Part shown: one piece after another, positions 1-13,324 of the stretch
Layout of the letters: every line of letters starts with the position of its first letter
How positions within the stretch are numbered: position 1 is the stretch's first letter
Source of the DNA: Sipunculus nudus
Taxonomy: Eukaryota > Annelida > Sipuncula > Golfingiida > Sipunculidae
Assembly (NCBI GenBank): GCA_026874595.1
Contig: CM049322.1
Coordinates: 58,373,886-58,437,885, forward strand
Length of the DNA stretch: 64,000 nucleotides
Reading direction: 5' to 3'
Made by a program: the position numbers and the translations under genes
Notes under the pieces: generated by a model
Databases searched by the model: none
Told to the model about the DNA's origin: nothing
The model's input: only the letters and a program-made list of their open reading frames with translations

Positions 1-680
1 TAATGCGGAATACGGACATTCTTTACAAGGTAAACCGACTTGCAAAATACGGACACGATCCGCAGGTCGAGTATTGGTCGATGTGGCCCGCCAAATATAT
101 TAATTTCTGGTCATAAAATAAATCAACCAGGATTACCTGTCTAAATATTCTCTGGCTTATTTCCAAGTTTGTTCCCACGGTGCGATGTGCTCACAATTTC
201 TACCGAGCGCAGGTCGGAGAGAGCATGGACCGTAACGCCGTTCTTTTTAACAGCGGACCATGTCGAGGCAAGGGCTTCTCTCGTCTGTACTCATCACGCA
301 TTTAATAAATGTCAAGCCAGGACTCCACGCAGGGATTATAATCAGGATAAGTAAAGGGAATACTCCGTGTCAATTATACATATCACGCTTCACTGATTGT
401 TTTTTGTTTATGACAGATACTGTTAGCAGTTTGATTGCAGGGGCCGTCTAAACCCCAATCTCTATGAAAGAAAACAAGCTTAAATAAAACCATTTATCAA
501 GATAGATTATTTAATGTGAAAAACTTCCATCCCCTTTTATTAATCCTTAGACAAAATGTTGCTGTCATTAAAACCGTTATCTTCTGTGCCTTATCGTCCC
601 AACTAAGAATATCTTAAACGAACGAGGCAACAATAGTATCGGAAAATTCCCTCAGGCGGCTACACCTGTTGCCCGCTCAA
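1..680. other. no recognisable gene
   Basis: I see no coding exon, RNA gene or repeat with a clear identity here. Short open frames exist on the plus strand near 169-451, but they have no recognisable domain and no splice context. Confidence 0.5.
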
Positions 681-693
681 CAGGGCGGATCCA
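681..693. repeat. hAT-like terminal repeat
   Basis: The stretch begins CAGGGCGGATCC. It matches the inward-facing ends at 5403-5415 (CAGTGGCGGATCC on the minus strand) and 28924-28936 (CAGGGGCGGATCC on the minus strand). It lies about 270 bp beyond the C-terminal end of the hAT transposase remnant, where a terminal repeat is expected. The 8 bp flanks at 673-680 and 5416-5423 do not match, so pairing with the 5415 end is unproven. Confidence 0.5.
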
Positions 694-954
694 GAAATTT
701 GTGAACGGGGGTGGGGGCGCCAATAGTGTGTTTGGGTTTTATCGGTTTATTCACGAAAATTCAATTACTGATAGTGTTTTTTTTTTATATTTTTGATTAC
801 TTTAATAATAAAGGGCACAACTGAGATATGAAATAAAGAACGATAAAAATTCAGACTAATACTTTATTTCATGACACCATGCACAACTAAGGCATCTTAA
901 GCACACCTGATGGTCGGCTCATTGGTCATTTGGTGTGTGAAGGCCAGCAGTTCA

Positions 955-3345
955 AGACTCCAGCAGATTTATAAACAACATCCGGCGGGGATGTGGGGTA
1001 GCATAAGTGTCAATTACAGTTTCGTAGATTATTGGGATATCCTGGTGGACAAACAGAAGTAAAAACGCATTCAGGCGTTCATCTTTCATTGTACGTTTTA
1101 CTTTTTACAAATTTTAAAGATGAATTTGCGCGCTCAACACCAGCAGTAGTGACCGGGCTCAAAAGCATGTGTACAGGAATATTGTAAATGTTTGCAAATA
1201 TCTTGGTGTTGAATTCACTGTGCTCAAGTGTAATTTGGACACTCCTTGGTTTTACATCTGGTGAACATTCCTTTTTACTCTCTCTTCCATAGCCTTAGTT
1301 CCTGGTTAAAGTCCATCCGGAAGAGCAGGTCATCTTCATAATATGCCCTTATCTGTTCTATGACAGAGTCATCAGAAAGCTGGTGTAGGTTGTTTGAAAT
1401 TAGATAAAGATCTCGTGATGCATGGAAGCTGAGTTCAGGAAATCCCTCACTCTCTCCTGAATCATGCTATCCAAAAATGGAACAAATGTCACACGCCTGT
1501 ATAGACACTCTTGAACTCAGATTCAGCTTTCATCCTGATTGCTTTGAGCTCCTAAATTACTATGTTTATTTTGTTGTATGCAGCAATCAAGTCGATCGTG
1601 CTCGACTGCAGCAGTACACTAACCGCATTTGTGCAACCAACGAAATATCGCACCGTCTGAAACGCGCAGAGGAAACTACTACTGGTGACATGTGACAGCA
1701 GGCCATTGGCCTCTGTAATTCTCTTTGCGTCCCAATTTCTCTCTGTAGTTATTCCTTCAAGGCACTCTATAATGGCTTCGAACAGCTCGTGGCAGTCGCT
1801 GATCCTGTTGTGCTTCTCCACCTACCGTGTTTCACAGAGTGGCTTAATCTTCTTATTTGATAGAAGCGTCAAGCCATTTGCTGTTCTGTCTTTGTTGGCA
1901 TCATCAGTGGCTTCCTCCAGACGCTTCTTTTGCTTTGAGGACACTTTGAAGAAGAGCCCAAGTGCTTTAAGGTCTCCAGCATACAGTGTAAGCTGGGTAC
2001 ATTGCACGCCTTACACAACACCCGGTTAAAGTCATGGCTGGCACAGTAGAAGTATGTAGCTCTCTTGCGACCTGTTTGAAGTTTGCTGCGCACCCATTCA
2101 CTTTACAGGCCGTATTAACTTCCCCGTCAAAGTACTGATATCTGCAGACCTGAGGATTTAATCCTTCTCCATTTAGCGCAGATCTCTGATCTTAGAACAT
2201 AGAGCAGTACCCGTGATTTTTTCACCATATGAGAAACGTAACAGTCTTTCCACTGGTAATGTATTTTTTACATAGCGTACCACCAGACCTAGTTGCTCCC
2301 AGCGGCTGACATCTGTCACCTCGTCAGACATAATTCCGTAGTGAGGTTCTATGCTTTGAGCTTTGATCTCTCTCACGATCACTGATTGTATGTAGTTCTT
2401 TATACAATCAAGAAGCTCGTTTTGGGCCGTCTTTGATACGTAAGTGGCATTTGTTCATGTGAGTTTTTAAACCAACATCTCCAGCATCTATGCGCAGGTT
2501 AAGAAATGCTTGGAAGTTACCTTTGTTAGATAACTCGTCTGTATTACTTTCATCGCGGTGACCCCTAAGAGCAATGCCTTGACGGCCACACAGTCCTATA
2601 CATTTGAGCACAGATTTAAGAAAATCCCTGTTCCTTGCAACTTGCTCAGTGGCCTTACCCGAAATACACATGTCGATTCGAGTCTTCAAATGTTTACATT
2701 GTAGCAACAAAGCATCCATCCTGGCTTGAGAATCTTTGTTGTACCGGCAGGTGGCATGTTGTTACTATAGGCTCTGCTAACTAGCGTACTGGGTTGCCCA
2801 TGTGGAGAAGGGGAGGCAACGAGAACACAACAGAATAGTATCAGCCTGCTTTGGCCTGTGAATAGCTGATGAAAGGAAATTAAGTGAACCAATCCCTCTG
2901 ACAGTACCTGTGCAGCATACCGTCTTTCTTCCTTTTTATCCTTGAATACCTTTCGAAGGAATTTAAAATCTGTTGAAGGAAACCTTTCATTGATGAGCTG
3001 AAGCTTTAAGGCATCATCTAGCCGTACCCGATCTGTGCGGAGATGTCCATCTAATTTGGATTATTTGTAGGTAGAGGTGTAAAAGATGGTTCATTGTCAC
3101 TTGTTACAGACACTCTGCTGTTAGAGACTGGTAATTGAGATGTTCCTGTTACATTTGGATTTCCTGGTTTAACCACGGTGTAGCTCTTTGTGGTTACTTC
3201 TTCAGGGAGTTTCGTCGGATTGGAATTTGACGTAGAGCATAACACATGAGAACCCGAGCTGTTCGGAGAACCAAAGTATCTGTATAAATCTGGCTGTGTC
3301 TGGCGTATCTTCTTGCACTGGGGTGGCTGCTCGTCCATGTGTGTG
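955..3345 (-). pseudogene. decayed hAT-type transposase (DUF4371/ZMYM1-like)
   Basis: Seen: the reading starts at a Met near 3345 (MDEQPPQCKKIRQTQ) and shows a QPDLYRYFG segment typical of hAT-derived N-termini. A stretch around 2170-2720 reads IRDL and MSDEVTDVSR, and 1822-1860 reads KKIKPLCETRWVEKHNRI, the usual CxTRWxxR block. The C-terminal dimerisation region near 950-1200 reads SPVTTAGVERANSSLKF and then RLNAFLLLFVHQDI. Known: these are the conserved landmarks of hAT transposases and of the domesticated ZMYM/THAP0-type proteins. The frame changes several times, for example between the VERANSSLKF block and the RLNAFLLLF block, so no full-length product is possible. Host domestication is not suggested because of the breaks and the nearby TIR-like end. 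Confidence 0.85.
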
Positions 3346-3459
3346 AACTTCTGTTGTAATATACCTGAGAAAAAAAGATACTCGTCAATGGCCCAGTCTA
3401 TTGGTATAATCCGTTCATTAGGGTGCCCACTGAAATTTAGCAATATAATCATAAACTGG

Positions 3460-5383
3460 TAGATTAATATCCAAAAGGTATGCTGTAATAATGGAATGGG
3501 GTATTGGCCTAAAAAAATTAATTAATTTCAAAATCTGGCGAAACAATACAGTTATGCAATTGAATAATATCCGAGTAAACATTCTTTTTTTTACAACATC
3601 CCCATTCCATATATGAAGGACAAGGTCACATGCTTAAACAACTGCACTTGTAAGCTCCTGATTAGCTTATAATTGGTCATAAATATTCTACAAAAATGCA
3701 GTTGTCTGCTATCAATGACAGATGCCTTGTCACTTGGCCAGAACTCAGAAGAATCAGTTGGATGCAAAATATAATTTTAATATTAAACACTGGTTTCTGT
3801 TTATAAGTTAAAATTTCATAATAAGCCTTATTGGACAAAACAATGAAAGTTCGATAAGAGAAACTTATCTGTTTTCTTGAAATGTATATATATGATGGGT
3901 AGGACTGACCCACACCCACTAGAACACGTTCTGTTTGTTTTGTTATACGTCGGGGTTCTCATGTAACATGACGGCAACTGACATTTTCAAAACGAAATCA
4001 CATCTGACAGTTCGCTTCGTCACTGGAATTCAGAATTTCTTACAAGATCCTTGGGTTTAAAATCTAAAATGAAAAGGACAATACTATTTGATGAATGCTT
4101 AAGGAAGGCACAAAGGCTTAGAGAGAAATGTACCCCATGAACAGAAAGAATTAATGTCTTTCCTCTCCGATAGGCAGAACAGTCGGGCATTGGTAGTGAC
4201 AGCTGTCCGACAGTCCAGTATAAATCCTAAATATTCGACCAATAACGTAATTTCTAATGGTTTAGATATCCCAATTAGTGCGAATAAATGACAAAAGTTA
4301 GATTGAATAAAGTCCTTGTATACGAGTATGAGGGCATGATTCGTGGCGTCGCTCGTGGACAAGTTCAGCGAGTTACAGCTACGCCATCTTGCGGTTCCGG
4401 ATGACTCAGCGTGTAAGGCCGTTGAAGGAGGTGGGTACTACTTTAGCGGATTACTCAGCCTTATTGGTGTATAGTTTGGTATCCCACCATAATATTTCGG
4501 GTGGCGTTACCTTGTGTCTTTGCAAGATACTAAAAACAAATATAAACATATAGATTCGAATGCTCCAGAATCCAAAGATTAGGCTTAAGATTTTTTTATT
4601 GTCAATATGGGGTGTAACCAATCCATCATTCTAGAGTTTGAGGAATTTATTATACAAAAGTATGATCAATATTCATTAATCAATTCAAAAAGCTTGATAA
4701 AAATATATTCAAGCCTAAGACTACGTACTGGACAGTACTTACGTTCATACATATGCTCTGACATAAAACTGATGATTTGTTTATGGGGCGTGCGTTAGAA
4801 AGTAATCTTATATAGCCCTTAAGACATTGTAGCCCACTCGAGGCCGGGATTACACGCAGCATGAAAAAAAAAAGAATATGTACGAGTAAAATGTCTGTAA
4901 GTTTCAATATAACCGTGTTATTATATAAGCGTTTTATTTTTTAGACGATGAAGCGAGGTCTGCTTGGTATATGTTGTCATGAGCTTGTCCGCGGAAGTGG
5001 TTTGTACCAGTCTTTTCTACCCCCTTTGAACAGATAATAAATGAGTCGGTACCAGTCTAGACACATGTAAGCCGATAATGTCAAACCGTTGAAGGAACCA
5101 CAACGCGAGGCATACCACCTGATCGAAACATTATATGCTGAGTCGGCCAACATAGGTACACTTCACAGAGCAATACAGTCTCTCTAAATTAAATACACAG
5201 TCACATAATGATTATAATAATAATGTATACTGGCTTGGATTTGATTAACTGGATGATGTGATTGTACTTCACTTAATAATCTCAGCTTGGTGATGATCTT
5301 ACGTCATGAAAAACCGCGTTCCGAGTCCGGGCACAGGTGTGTTCCCGTAAATATGCGTTACCGTAAAGACAGCTCAGCCGAAC
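3460..5383. other. no recognisable gene
   Basis: AT-rich sequence. It may be the 5' non-coding part of the hAT element if that element ends at 5415. No domain, RNA gene or clear repeat was recognised. Confidence 0.4.
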
Positions 5384-5415
5384 GGGGGGGGGGGGGGGGG
5401 GCGGATCCGCCACTG
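5384..5415. repeat. poly-G run joined to a hAT-like terminus
   Basis: About 18 G residues run into GCGGATCCGCCACTG. On the minus strand this reads CAGTGGCGGATCC followed by poly-C, resembling the end at 681. It could be the other end of the hAT element or a separate non-autonomous copy. Confidence 0.45.
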
Positions 5416-5817
5416 ATCATTGTCTGAGAAAGTTAAGCGAATCCATGCCAGGTAAATGTCAAAAGAAGAAACGCGAGCACAGGAAGATCAGTTTCTGTGC
5501 GGAAAGACACAAGTGGCAACTATTCTAAACCACAAAACCAGTTAGGAGGTTCTTCCTGTTACAAATAGAGGTTATGTTCCAGGAGTCAAAATGAGGAGCT
5601 GAACCCAGTCGTTTGGGAGTGGTATATTTAAATATACATAATAACATGCATGATAATCAAAACATTTTCAGAAATGTATGTTTTGTCCAAGACGTTTAAT
5701 TGCAAATATGTCTAGTACTCACACTTGATTATTAGGGAAAAAACATACCAATCCCTTGACTGTCTGGAAATTAAATCACATTCAATGTAATACATATACA
5801 ATTATCATGGCCTATTT

Positions 5818-6018
5818 ATGTTGAGCCCTCTTCATATCACCATGGATCAAGTTCGTTTGAATTATTCTAATAAGAATACCCCTCAGTCACACAAAAAAGA
5901 TCAAATGAATCGCCTGATGGAAAAGTACGAAACAAATTATGAACACATGAGACTGGAGAGAAAAGCACCACCTATATCACAACTCAGAACAAACACATTT
6001 TTGACCCGACAGAGCTAA
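5818..6018 (+). pseudogene. possible reverse-transcriptase-element fragment
   Basis: A 66-residue open frame contains RLNYSNKNTPQSHKKDQ followed by a basic stretch. It faintly resembles a linker common in bivalve retroelement proteins. No catalytic motif is present and flanking frames give no support. I would not assign it without a profile search. Confidence 0.2.
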
Positions 6019-6019
6019 G

Positions 6020-7940
6020 CCAGGTCTCGATTACACATGTTACCTTTGACCGGTCGGTTGATGAAGGACTAATGCACCTGCCGGGGAGGTTTCATGCTAT
6101 ACGGATAAGGCCGCCGAAGGGCTCTGGATCATGTCTCCTGAAAGTCACTTTTTATTCTGGTCTAATTAAAAAAAAATGTTGAACAGTAAAAATAGTTACG
6201 ATAGAATCATAAATTGTATTCGACACAAAGATTTTAAAATCATAAATTTATAAATCATAAATGATTTTATGTACAAATGAACTTGATTGAGCTGAATTGT
6301 TTTATATTATGATACAAAATAAAATCCATTTAAGTTTAGTTTTTTTTTTAATGGACCTCTCCTTGGTCAAATTCTGCCAACTCTTTTGACTGGTGGAGAG
6401 GGCGGGTGGTAGGGTTTTTTATCGCTAGTACGCCAAGCTCTGATTAACAATACATTTCTACATCAGAAAGTGCGCAGTTGTATGTCAGATATTTCCTTTT
6501 GAACCTGACAGGACATAAAGCACGAAAGCTAGGATTTTCTTTACTTTATGTTTGCGATGCGAAATATATGATCATTCTTAGAATCAACCGTATACTGATA
6601 TCAGACCAACAGGTGACGCTTATATAGATCCCAGCTCGGTGTGAGGTATATGCGTTTTGATATAGTGCTGCATTCAGCTTACCTTATTTTTCCAGTAAAG
6701 CACGACTGTGGTAAAAGTAATATGAATGTAAATAAATAGTAAAAGTGATTTTGATAGGTATGTAAATATAGCACTGAAATAATATCTAGGTCAATATCCC
6801 TTAGTGCCAGTTCCTTTCGTTGTGGTGATCCACACTCTTTGGTTGGATACAAGTAATTTAAACGGAATATTAGACCCCGCTCCGTGTAGCCATTCAAATA
6901 ATATAATACATGTTTAAAAGACAATTTCCGTATACATTAAATATTGTGTTCTGTCTAAGAAATATAGTAGTATCTTGACAGCTTACTGCGAGACACAGTA
7001 GAAATAAATTTGCACCTAGGGTGATTAGGAGTATTTTGTATTCAGGTAAAAGATTTGATAGAAGACAATTTCCTTTTGGCAGACAACTTACTCCGTTTAA
7101 AGACAGCATAGATTAAAATAAAGGGAAACATTTGAACAACCGAAACACGTCATGCATCTCAGCATATCAGATTTTGTGGGACGCGCATTGTGTTCAGAGG
7201 ATCTGTATAGATGGCGCTGTATTCAACATTTTTTTTTTTATGATTTGCCTATTCAATCGGAGACTTTTAATCATTCGATTGTTTCTAATTGACTCTAATA
7301 GACTCTAAGATTTATATGTATTACTAATTTCTTTCCAAGTGGGCATCACGAAATTTATGTCCGATTGTTTTTAGTACCTATTATAACCAGTACAGAATGT
7401 GTAATTTGTTATTGGATAATATATTTTTTTAATGATAAAAGATTCATTTCTACAGTTAAGATGAAAAGGTAAATGCATAAAATAGCTTCAGTATAGTTTT
7501 GAGCCTAGACGTATCAAGTAATATAATTACCCTAAACTGAATTATACAAAAGACAAAAATGTCCAGAAATCAATTTATTAAACAACAATATGCATTATAC
7601 AAGAATTAAGATACATTTGTCGATCTCTAGACTGACATTTATTCAACTTTTATTGTGATGTTTATTATAATATACAATTGGCCCGATATTTTTCATAGTT
7701 GGACATCCCCCCGGATATGATTGACTGTATATATTACCTCGCACTATTCATACACTCCAGATATTCACTGTAAAAGGAGCCAGATGTTTATGGCACCATG
7801 CTGTTCTTTAACTCATTGTTTTGAAACATTTTATATCAGGGTTTAAAGTCATGCATACACATTTTCTACTGTATTATACGACTGCATTCCTAATGAAAAA
7901 GAAACCCTAAATTTTCCTTTACTTTGAAATATGATAAAAT
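6020..7940. other. intergenic, no recognisable gene
   Basis: AT-rich. Minus-strand open frames at 6679-7109 are hydrophobic and AT-biased, with no domain and no convincing splice pairing to the LRR pseudogene next door. Confidence 0.45.
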
Positions 7941-7947
7941 TACATAC

Positions 7948-10900
7948 CTTTAGCTCAGTGAAATTCGGTTTTTTTATATTTCAAACTTAAACTTACAGAT
8001 TTAGATACCCCTGGAACATTTTCTTGGCCGGAACTAGCTGTAAGTTTAACCTCAGTTCTCTCTTTTCGTTTTGTTTTTACCTCTTTCAGTTTTCCCCCTG
8101 ACTCAAAACATTGAAAATCAGATAGGACGTCTTTCAAGGCAGTGACAGTCAGATCAATTTCATAGCCAAATATGTGTATAATTTTAAGTTTCTTAAATGC
8201 ATACAATTTATCAAATATTGCATCGACTCTGATATTATCTTCACATTCGCATTTTGGCAAGTAAAGATGAGATAGCCAGTCCAATTTGGTAAGGTTATCT
8301 ACCAGCAATTTGAAAATATTTGTTCTACAAGTATTTTTAGATAAGTCCAGGAATTTTAATCTATAGCATCCTCCAAACGTTTTGACAAGTTCATTATTGA
8401 ATTTTAATGATGCATCGTGAAGATACAGTAAAATTAGACTAGGAAGGAGGGGTATTGTCTCAATGAGACTTGTAGTACCCACGCTTTCTGCTGTATTTTT
8501 TTATAAATTCAGATACCTTAAATTTCTAAGTTGCTGAAGTTGTCTGACAAATTTTGAATACACTAATGGATTTTTACATCCACATCTTCTCAAGGTATAA
8601 GAACCATAAATTTTTTAATTTTTGTAAAACGTCTGCTAAGGCAAGGAATCCATCAGACCCGAGAATGTTACCTGACAATTGCAAAGCCTCAATTGAGGTG
8701 TGCCCCAGGTTCCGGCACAACATTTTCATAGCCAAAGTGTCGTTACAGCCAAAATTCTCCAAATTAAGCTCTCTGAGATTTCTCCAGAATATGATAACTT
8801 CTTTCAGATGTCCAATAATTGACCCAGTCGCAAAGTTTTTGCCCAAATCTAAAAGTTCTAAGTTTCTTGCTTTTCCGAGTGCCATTACCAATTCTTTCAG
8901 TTCATGTTAACCGCTACATCCACAATTATGAAAACTGAATTGTTTGAACAGTTTCAGCGTCCCGACTAATAAGCTCAGGTCAGGAAAACAATCATTTTGA
9001 AACTTTATTCCATCAAGAATCAGGGAATCCAACGTTTTGCAAGCCATCAATGAACTAATCAAAACTCTTCGGGTGTTGATATCCAATCCTTTTAAATATG
9101 ATAAGTGTAACACTTTCAAGTGTTCAAACTTATTTAGGACACCAGCGGGCCTGACCGATCCTGAAATACCCGCGGTGTTTTTATCTAAGAATAGATGTTC
9201 GAGTTAAGATGTAAACGCCAACGAACAAGAAAGGCGGTAAAGCTTAAGCTGTTATTACATTCACAATCACTTAACGAAAGGCTAAGTAACTTTGGAGTGT
9301 ATCTCAAAACATAAGCTAGTTTTAAAAACCCTGTATCACCAACATTACTTTCAGATAAATCAAGTTTTTCTAAATGAATCAGATCCCGCAAACTTTCGAT
9401 AAAACTACCAATTAGATCCGGATCTGTACACCTACGATTTGCAAGACTAATTGCTTTTATTTCTTGCCATCGCGGAATAATAACAGACATCGTTTTAAAC
9501 ATTTTCCTATCTACATACACTCCGCTTACATCGAAGCTCCTTATTTGTGAATTATTCTGTAATTGTGATACGAAATCCTCTGTTAAAACGGCACTTTTGT
9601 CTCCACACTGGCTCAAATTCAGTGATGTAAGTGATGTTAGCTTGGACAAGGGTTCACTTAATAGGACGAAGCCATGAACTTCAAAAGAGCAGTCTCTTAG
9701 CGGTAGAGTCTGGAATGATTGGACAGCATTTGTAAAAGATTTATGGTTTTCTTTTTCTCGAAGCAAAGGCTGTTACTAATGTTCAATTCTTGAAGGTGTC
9801 TAGAAAATGTCTCACGTGGCCACGTCTCTCATATAGCCACAAAACCCTGTGTGATTTTTCTCATCATTTAGCATCGTAAGCTTTTTTAAATCTGGGAGAG
9901 AAAACAAAGCTTTCGAAAGATCAGTGCACCCTGACGCAGATACAAAACTACTATTTGATATGTGCAATTCCTGTAGACCACTCAAAATCATTAACATTTG
10001 TATCATGAAATAAATCTCTTTATCCTCAAACATGACTTTGTTTAAGGTGATGGATGTGAGACAACATGAATGGTCCAATGTTTCAGGTGAGTATTTATCT
10101 CCTAATATAAGTAGTTGGCACCTGCTAAATGACAAGGCGTTAATGCAAGGGACATCCTTCTGCAACCTTGCTAAAAATGAAATAAGTTCTTGGTCTACAT
10201 CTATTTTGTCGATCACAATATGTGACAGAGATGAGCTTTTTAGATTTTTAAACAACTTCAAGATTACGTTACTGGGTTCTACATGATTTTAGCATACTGA
10301 TTTTTAACATTGAAATGCATTTCAGAAACTGTATATGTTTCAGTATTTCTTCAGTAAGACTTAACTTTTGTATATGTCTTTTTTGGGTATTTTGGATATG
10401 TGAGATTTTCAATAGCGTCAGGTTTATTCTTTTCCCATCTCAGTCCCACTAGTTCTAAATATTTCAATGCAGGGAGACATCTGAGAGTGTCGCACAGAAC
10501 AGTACAATTGGCTTTAGACATCCCTGAACAATCAATAGCCAAATCGTCTAACTTTAAAAAGCACCTAATGGCATATAACCAGAATAGACGTTCATTTGCG
10601 GAAACATTAAGAATAACTTTCCTTTGAAGAGTTTCGTGATGGAATGATCTGAAATATAGCTCTAAATCTACCAAATCATATTTGATATGGCCAAGTGTTT
10701 CTGTTGATGCACGTGATTCTTCCTCTATCACCTTTTGCCTGTTCTCTAATGCTAATACAAGAGATTTTCCAGGCTTTTGCAAAGATGTAGGAAATCCAAT
10801 GCGGGAACCTAAAGCTAATCTAATGGATTCTTCAAAATTGCTTTTTTTAGCAATATACAGTGTCATTGCCATATGGATTTGTTGCACTTGTGTTTCTCCT

Positions 10901-11740
10901 GGCATGTTACCAAGAGAGTAAATATATTCTAGAATTTTTAATGAATCTTTACAAAGTTCAACGTATATTTTATGAAAAAGTGATTCTAACATGTTTTCTT
11001 CTCTAAAGAAAATTAAATATATGGCCACCAAAAAATGCTGCAAATCGGAAACTAGGAAGGTTACTCCAGTGTCATCTAAAAGAACAGGAAGCTTTCCTAA
11101 AACTCTCTTCATACTGAGATCTATGAAACCATCAGCTGATATTTTAATCATGCCAGACAGTTTCCCTGTTTTGGAGAGAATGGCCTTTCCTATGAATATG
11201 ATTTCTTTCTTGAAAGCAGCGGTAGTTACAGAGGATAAATACAAATCGTTTCCTGAATCTGTATCGCCTAACGCAAGTTTCAGAAGATTCATATAAATCA
11301 ATGTTTACATAACTGTTTTGTTTTGATCCAAATCATACAGAGAACCACTGTATAACATGGAATCTTTGCTAGGGAAATGAAATCTGAACATGAATGTAAC
11401 ATTTCAACGAAACCGCAAATATTCGGTATATTTGTCACTTCTTTTAAAAACAGATTTAAGAATTCCTCAAGCCCATCTCCTGTAAAACCACATATTTCAT
11501 ATAAATTATAGTTTTCGATACTGTAATCTGACGGAGATGGATATGACCAAGTGAAAATGTACATGATGTGAACCTCACAAATATTTCTAAAAAAGACGCT
11601 CTTCAAATAAAGTTAAATGTTGTTCAGAATTCATATTTGCGTCGTCGAAAATAAAAAGAACTCTACCCTGATTTTCCTTCAAACTTTCAATTAGATTTTC
11701 AATAAGGCGACTTTTTAATTTTAATTGTTCACTTGTTCAG
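7948..11740 (-). pseudogene. NLR pseudogene 2 (truncated NACHT plus LRRs)
   Basis: Gene order runs from 11740 down. The first coding trace reads RVLFIFDDANMN near 11660, a Walker B-like block; no Walker A P-loop is visible upstream, so the NACHT is 5'-truncated. A +/-1 break follows at about 11600. Then comes the NACHT helical region (EICGFTGDGLEEFL, IPCYTVVLCMIW), continuing with one further break near 11300 into a 316-residue frame. From 10340 to 7948 there are ribonuclease-inhibitor-type leucine-rich repeats such as LEKLDLSESNVGDTGFLKL and LRELNLENFGCNDTLAMKM. At least six frame breaks and an in-frame TAA (about 8503) interrupt them. Conserved LRR text resumes in a new frame after each break (for example LRRCGCKNPLVYSKF at 8590), so these are lesions rather than introns. 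The last visible block ends at a GTATGT donor (7948), so 3' exons may lie lower. Likely a decayed tandem paralogue of the NLR at 13.3-16.1 kb. Confidence 0.82.
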
Positions 11741-12420
11741 CTTTGGGGATCGCGTTTGCTACCTGTTGTACGGAAGACTAATCACAGGTTCAGGACAGGT
11801 CTATTGGCTTGTCTTTATGTTACCTGCATTTTTTATATACATTATACTTAATGAATTTTGGGGATATGAATATATTACCATTAAATATATATATTATTCA
11901 GTATATCCACATAAATTACTTTTTGTGTACAAATCATACTTTTATTCATGAAGTAGACACACCTAATGAAACTTATTTATATTATTTGTAGCCTGTGCCC
12001 TGACCATCGTAATTCCTTTCCATTGTTTAGATACAGGTAATAAATGAACATATATACAAAGGCTTGTACGCATCAATACCTTTATGGTCGTCATGAGACT
12101 GAATGGGCGTACGCCGTTTCTTTTATTGAGGGTAAAATCCGTTGCATTGATAACAGTTTATTAGAATAAGCATATGACTGGTTACTTTTTATACACCTAA
12201 CTGGAGCTATCACTGAGCAAAGTAACGTTTATCTTGTCCATTACAAAACATGATTTGTTTTAGTGACGTTCACCGTACGAACTTAACAGGACGTAATAAT
12301 ATAGATTGCACAGCAGTTTCTCCCGCAACCTACAGATACACTGTTAGAATATTCTAAATTTTATTAAACAATATATGTATATACAGTTGTATAATAAAAT
12401 TTAATCTTCTAAAAGTGAAC

Positions 12421-12512
<92 letters not shown>

Positions 12513-13320
12513 GTACACTTGTCATATCTGACGGATAGTGGATTGTTCGAACGCTCGGATCATTAAACTACATAAGTCAACGAAAAGGCATCCTCGTGTC
12601 ATTCACGGTAGCCTTTTCTATTTATTATATTTTTCGTTCTATTTTTTTTTCTTTGGTGGGGGCATGCGCATCCTGACTTCAGACATAAAGCATACAAGCC
12701 AAGACAATAAACGGGTAATTGAATATACAGAGATTTTACTTTATATCAATACGTGCCAAGAAACATGTACATACGTATTGTACAATACATTTTAATGAAT
12801 GTTTTACTTAACTGTGCTTTGGTGGTATTCCAACTGTGCCAGCTGCTATTGGACAAAATTTGCATTAAACATACGCAAATACAAACAGGTAAAAAGGGCT
12901 AAATCTTAAACTACAATGAATATTACTTACACGCACCTAAAACGGTTAAATCTGGCTCATAACCATATATATATTTATATTCATATATTTATATCAATTC
13001 AGAACATTTGTTGTACAACTGCTTATCAATAATGCACTTGAAACAAGTAATTGCATATCCATAAAAATCAACAGCAAAATTGTTTTAGTTCTAAGTATTT
13101 ATTTCTATTTCAAAAGTATCACAAGATTAATGACAATTATACGCCAAAGGTAAGGAGTGTCCTACACGTCTGCATTTATATCATTTCTGGTTCCCAATAG
13201 TGACCAATCACATAATTAAAGGAGGGCATTCAATGATGTCTGCACAAAAATAATAAAAAAATATATAGCGGATATGATTTAATTGGTTACAAACTGGAGC
13301 AGGGTGCTATTAATGCATGT
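11741..13320. other. spacer between the two NLR units
   Basis: No Walker A exon, CTLD exon or transmembrane exon for NLR pseudogene 2 could be found here. It contains a long (AT)n tract at 12423-12510 and otherwise AT-rich unassigned DNA. Confidence 0.5.
12423..12510. repeat. (AT)n microsatellite
   Basis: Nearly uninterrupted AT dinucleotides with a single GT interruption near 12457. Confidence 0.95.
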
Positions 13321-13324
13321 GAGG

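Noticed and set aside
681-5415. A complete 4.7-kb hAT element with both ends
   Set aside because: Both ends share CAGnGGCGGATCC and the transposase lies between them, but the 8-bp flanks (ccgctcaa and atcattgt) do not match. I report the parts separately.
6679-7109. Extra exons of the NLR pseudogene
   Set aside because: Hydrophobic AT-rich frames without LRR spacing or paired splice sites.
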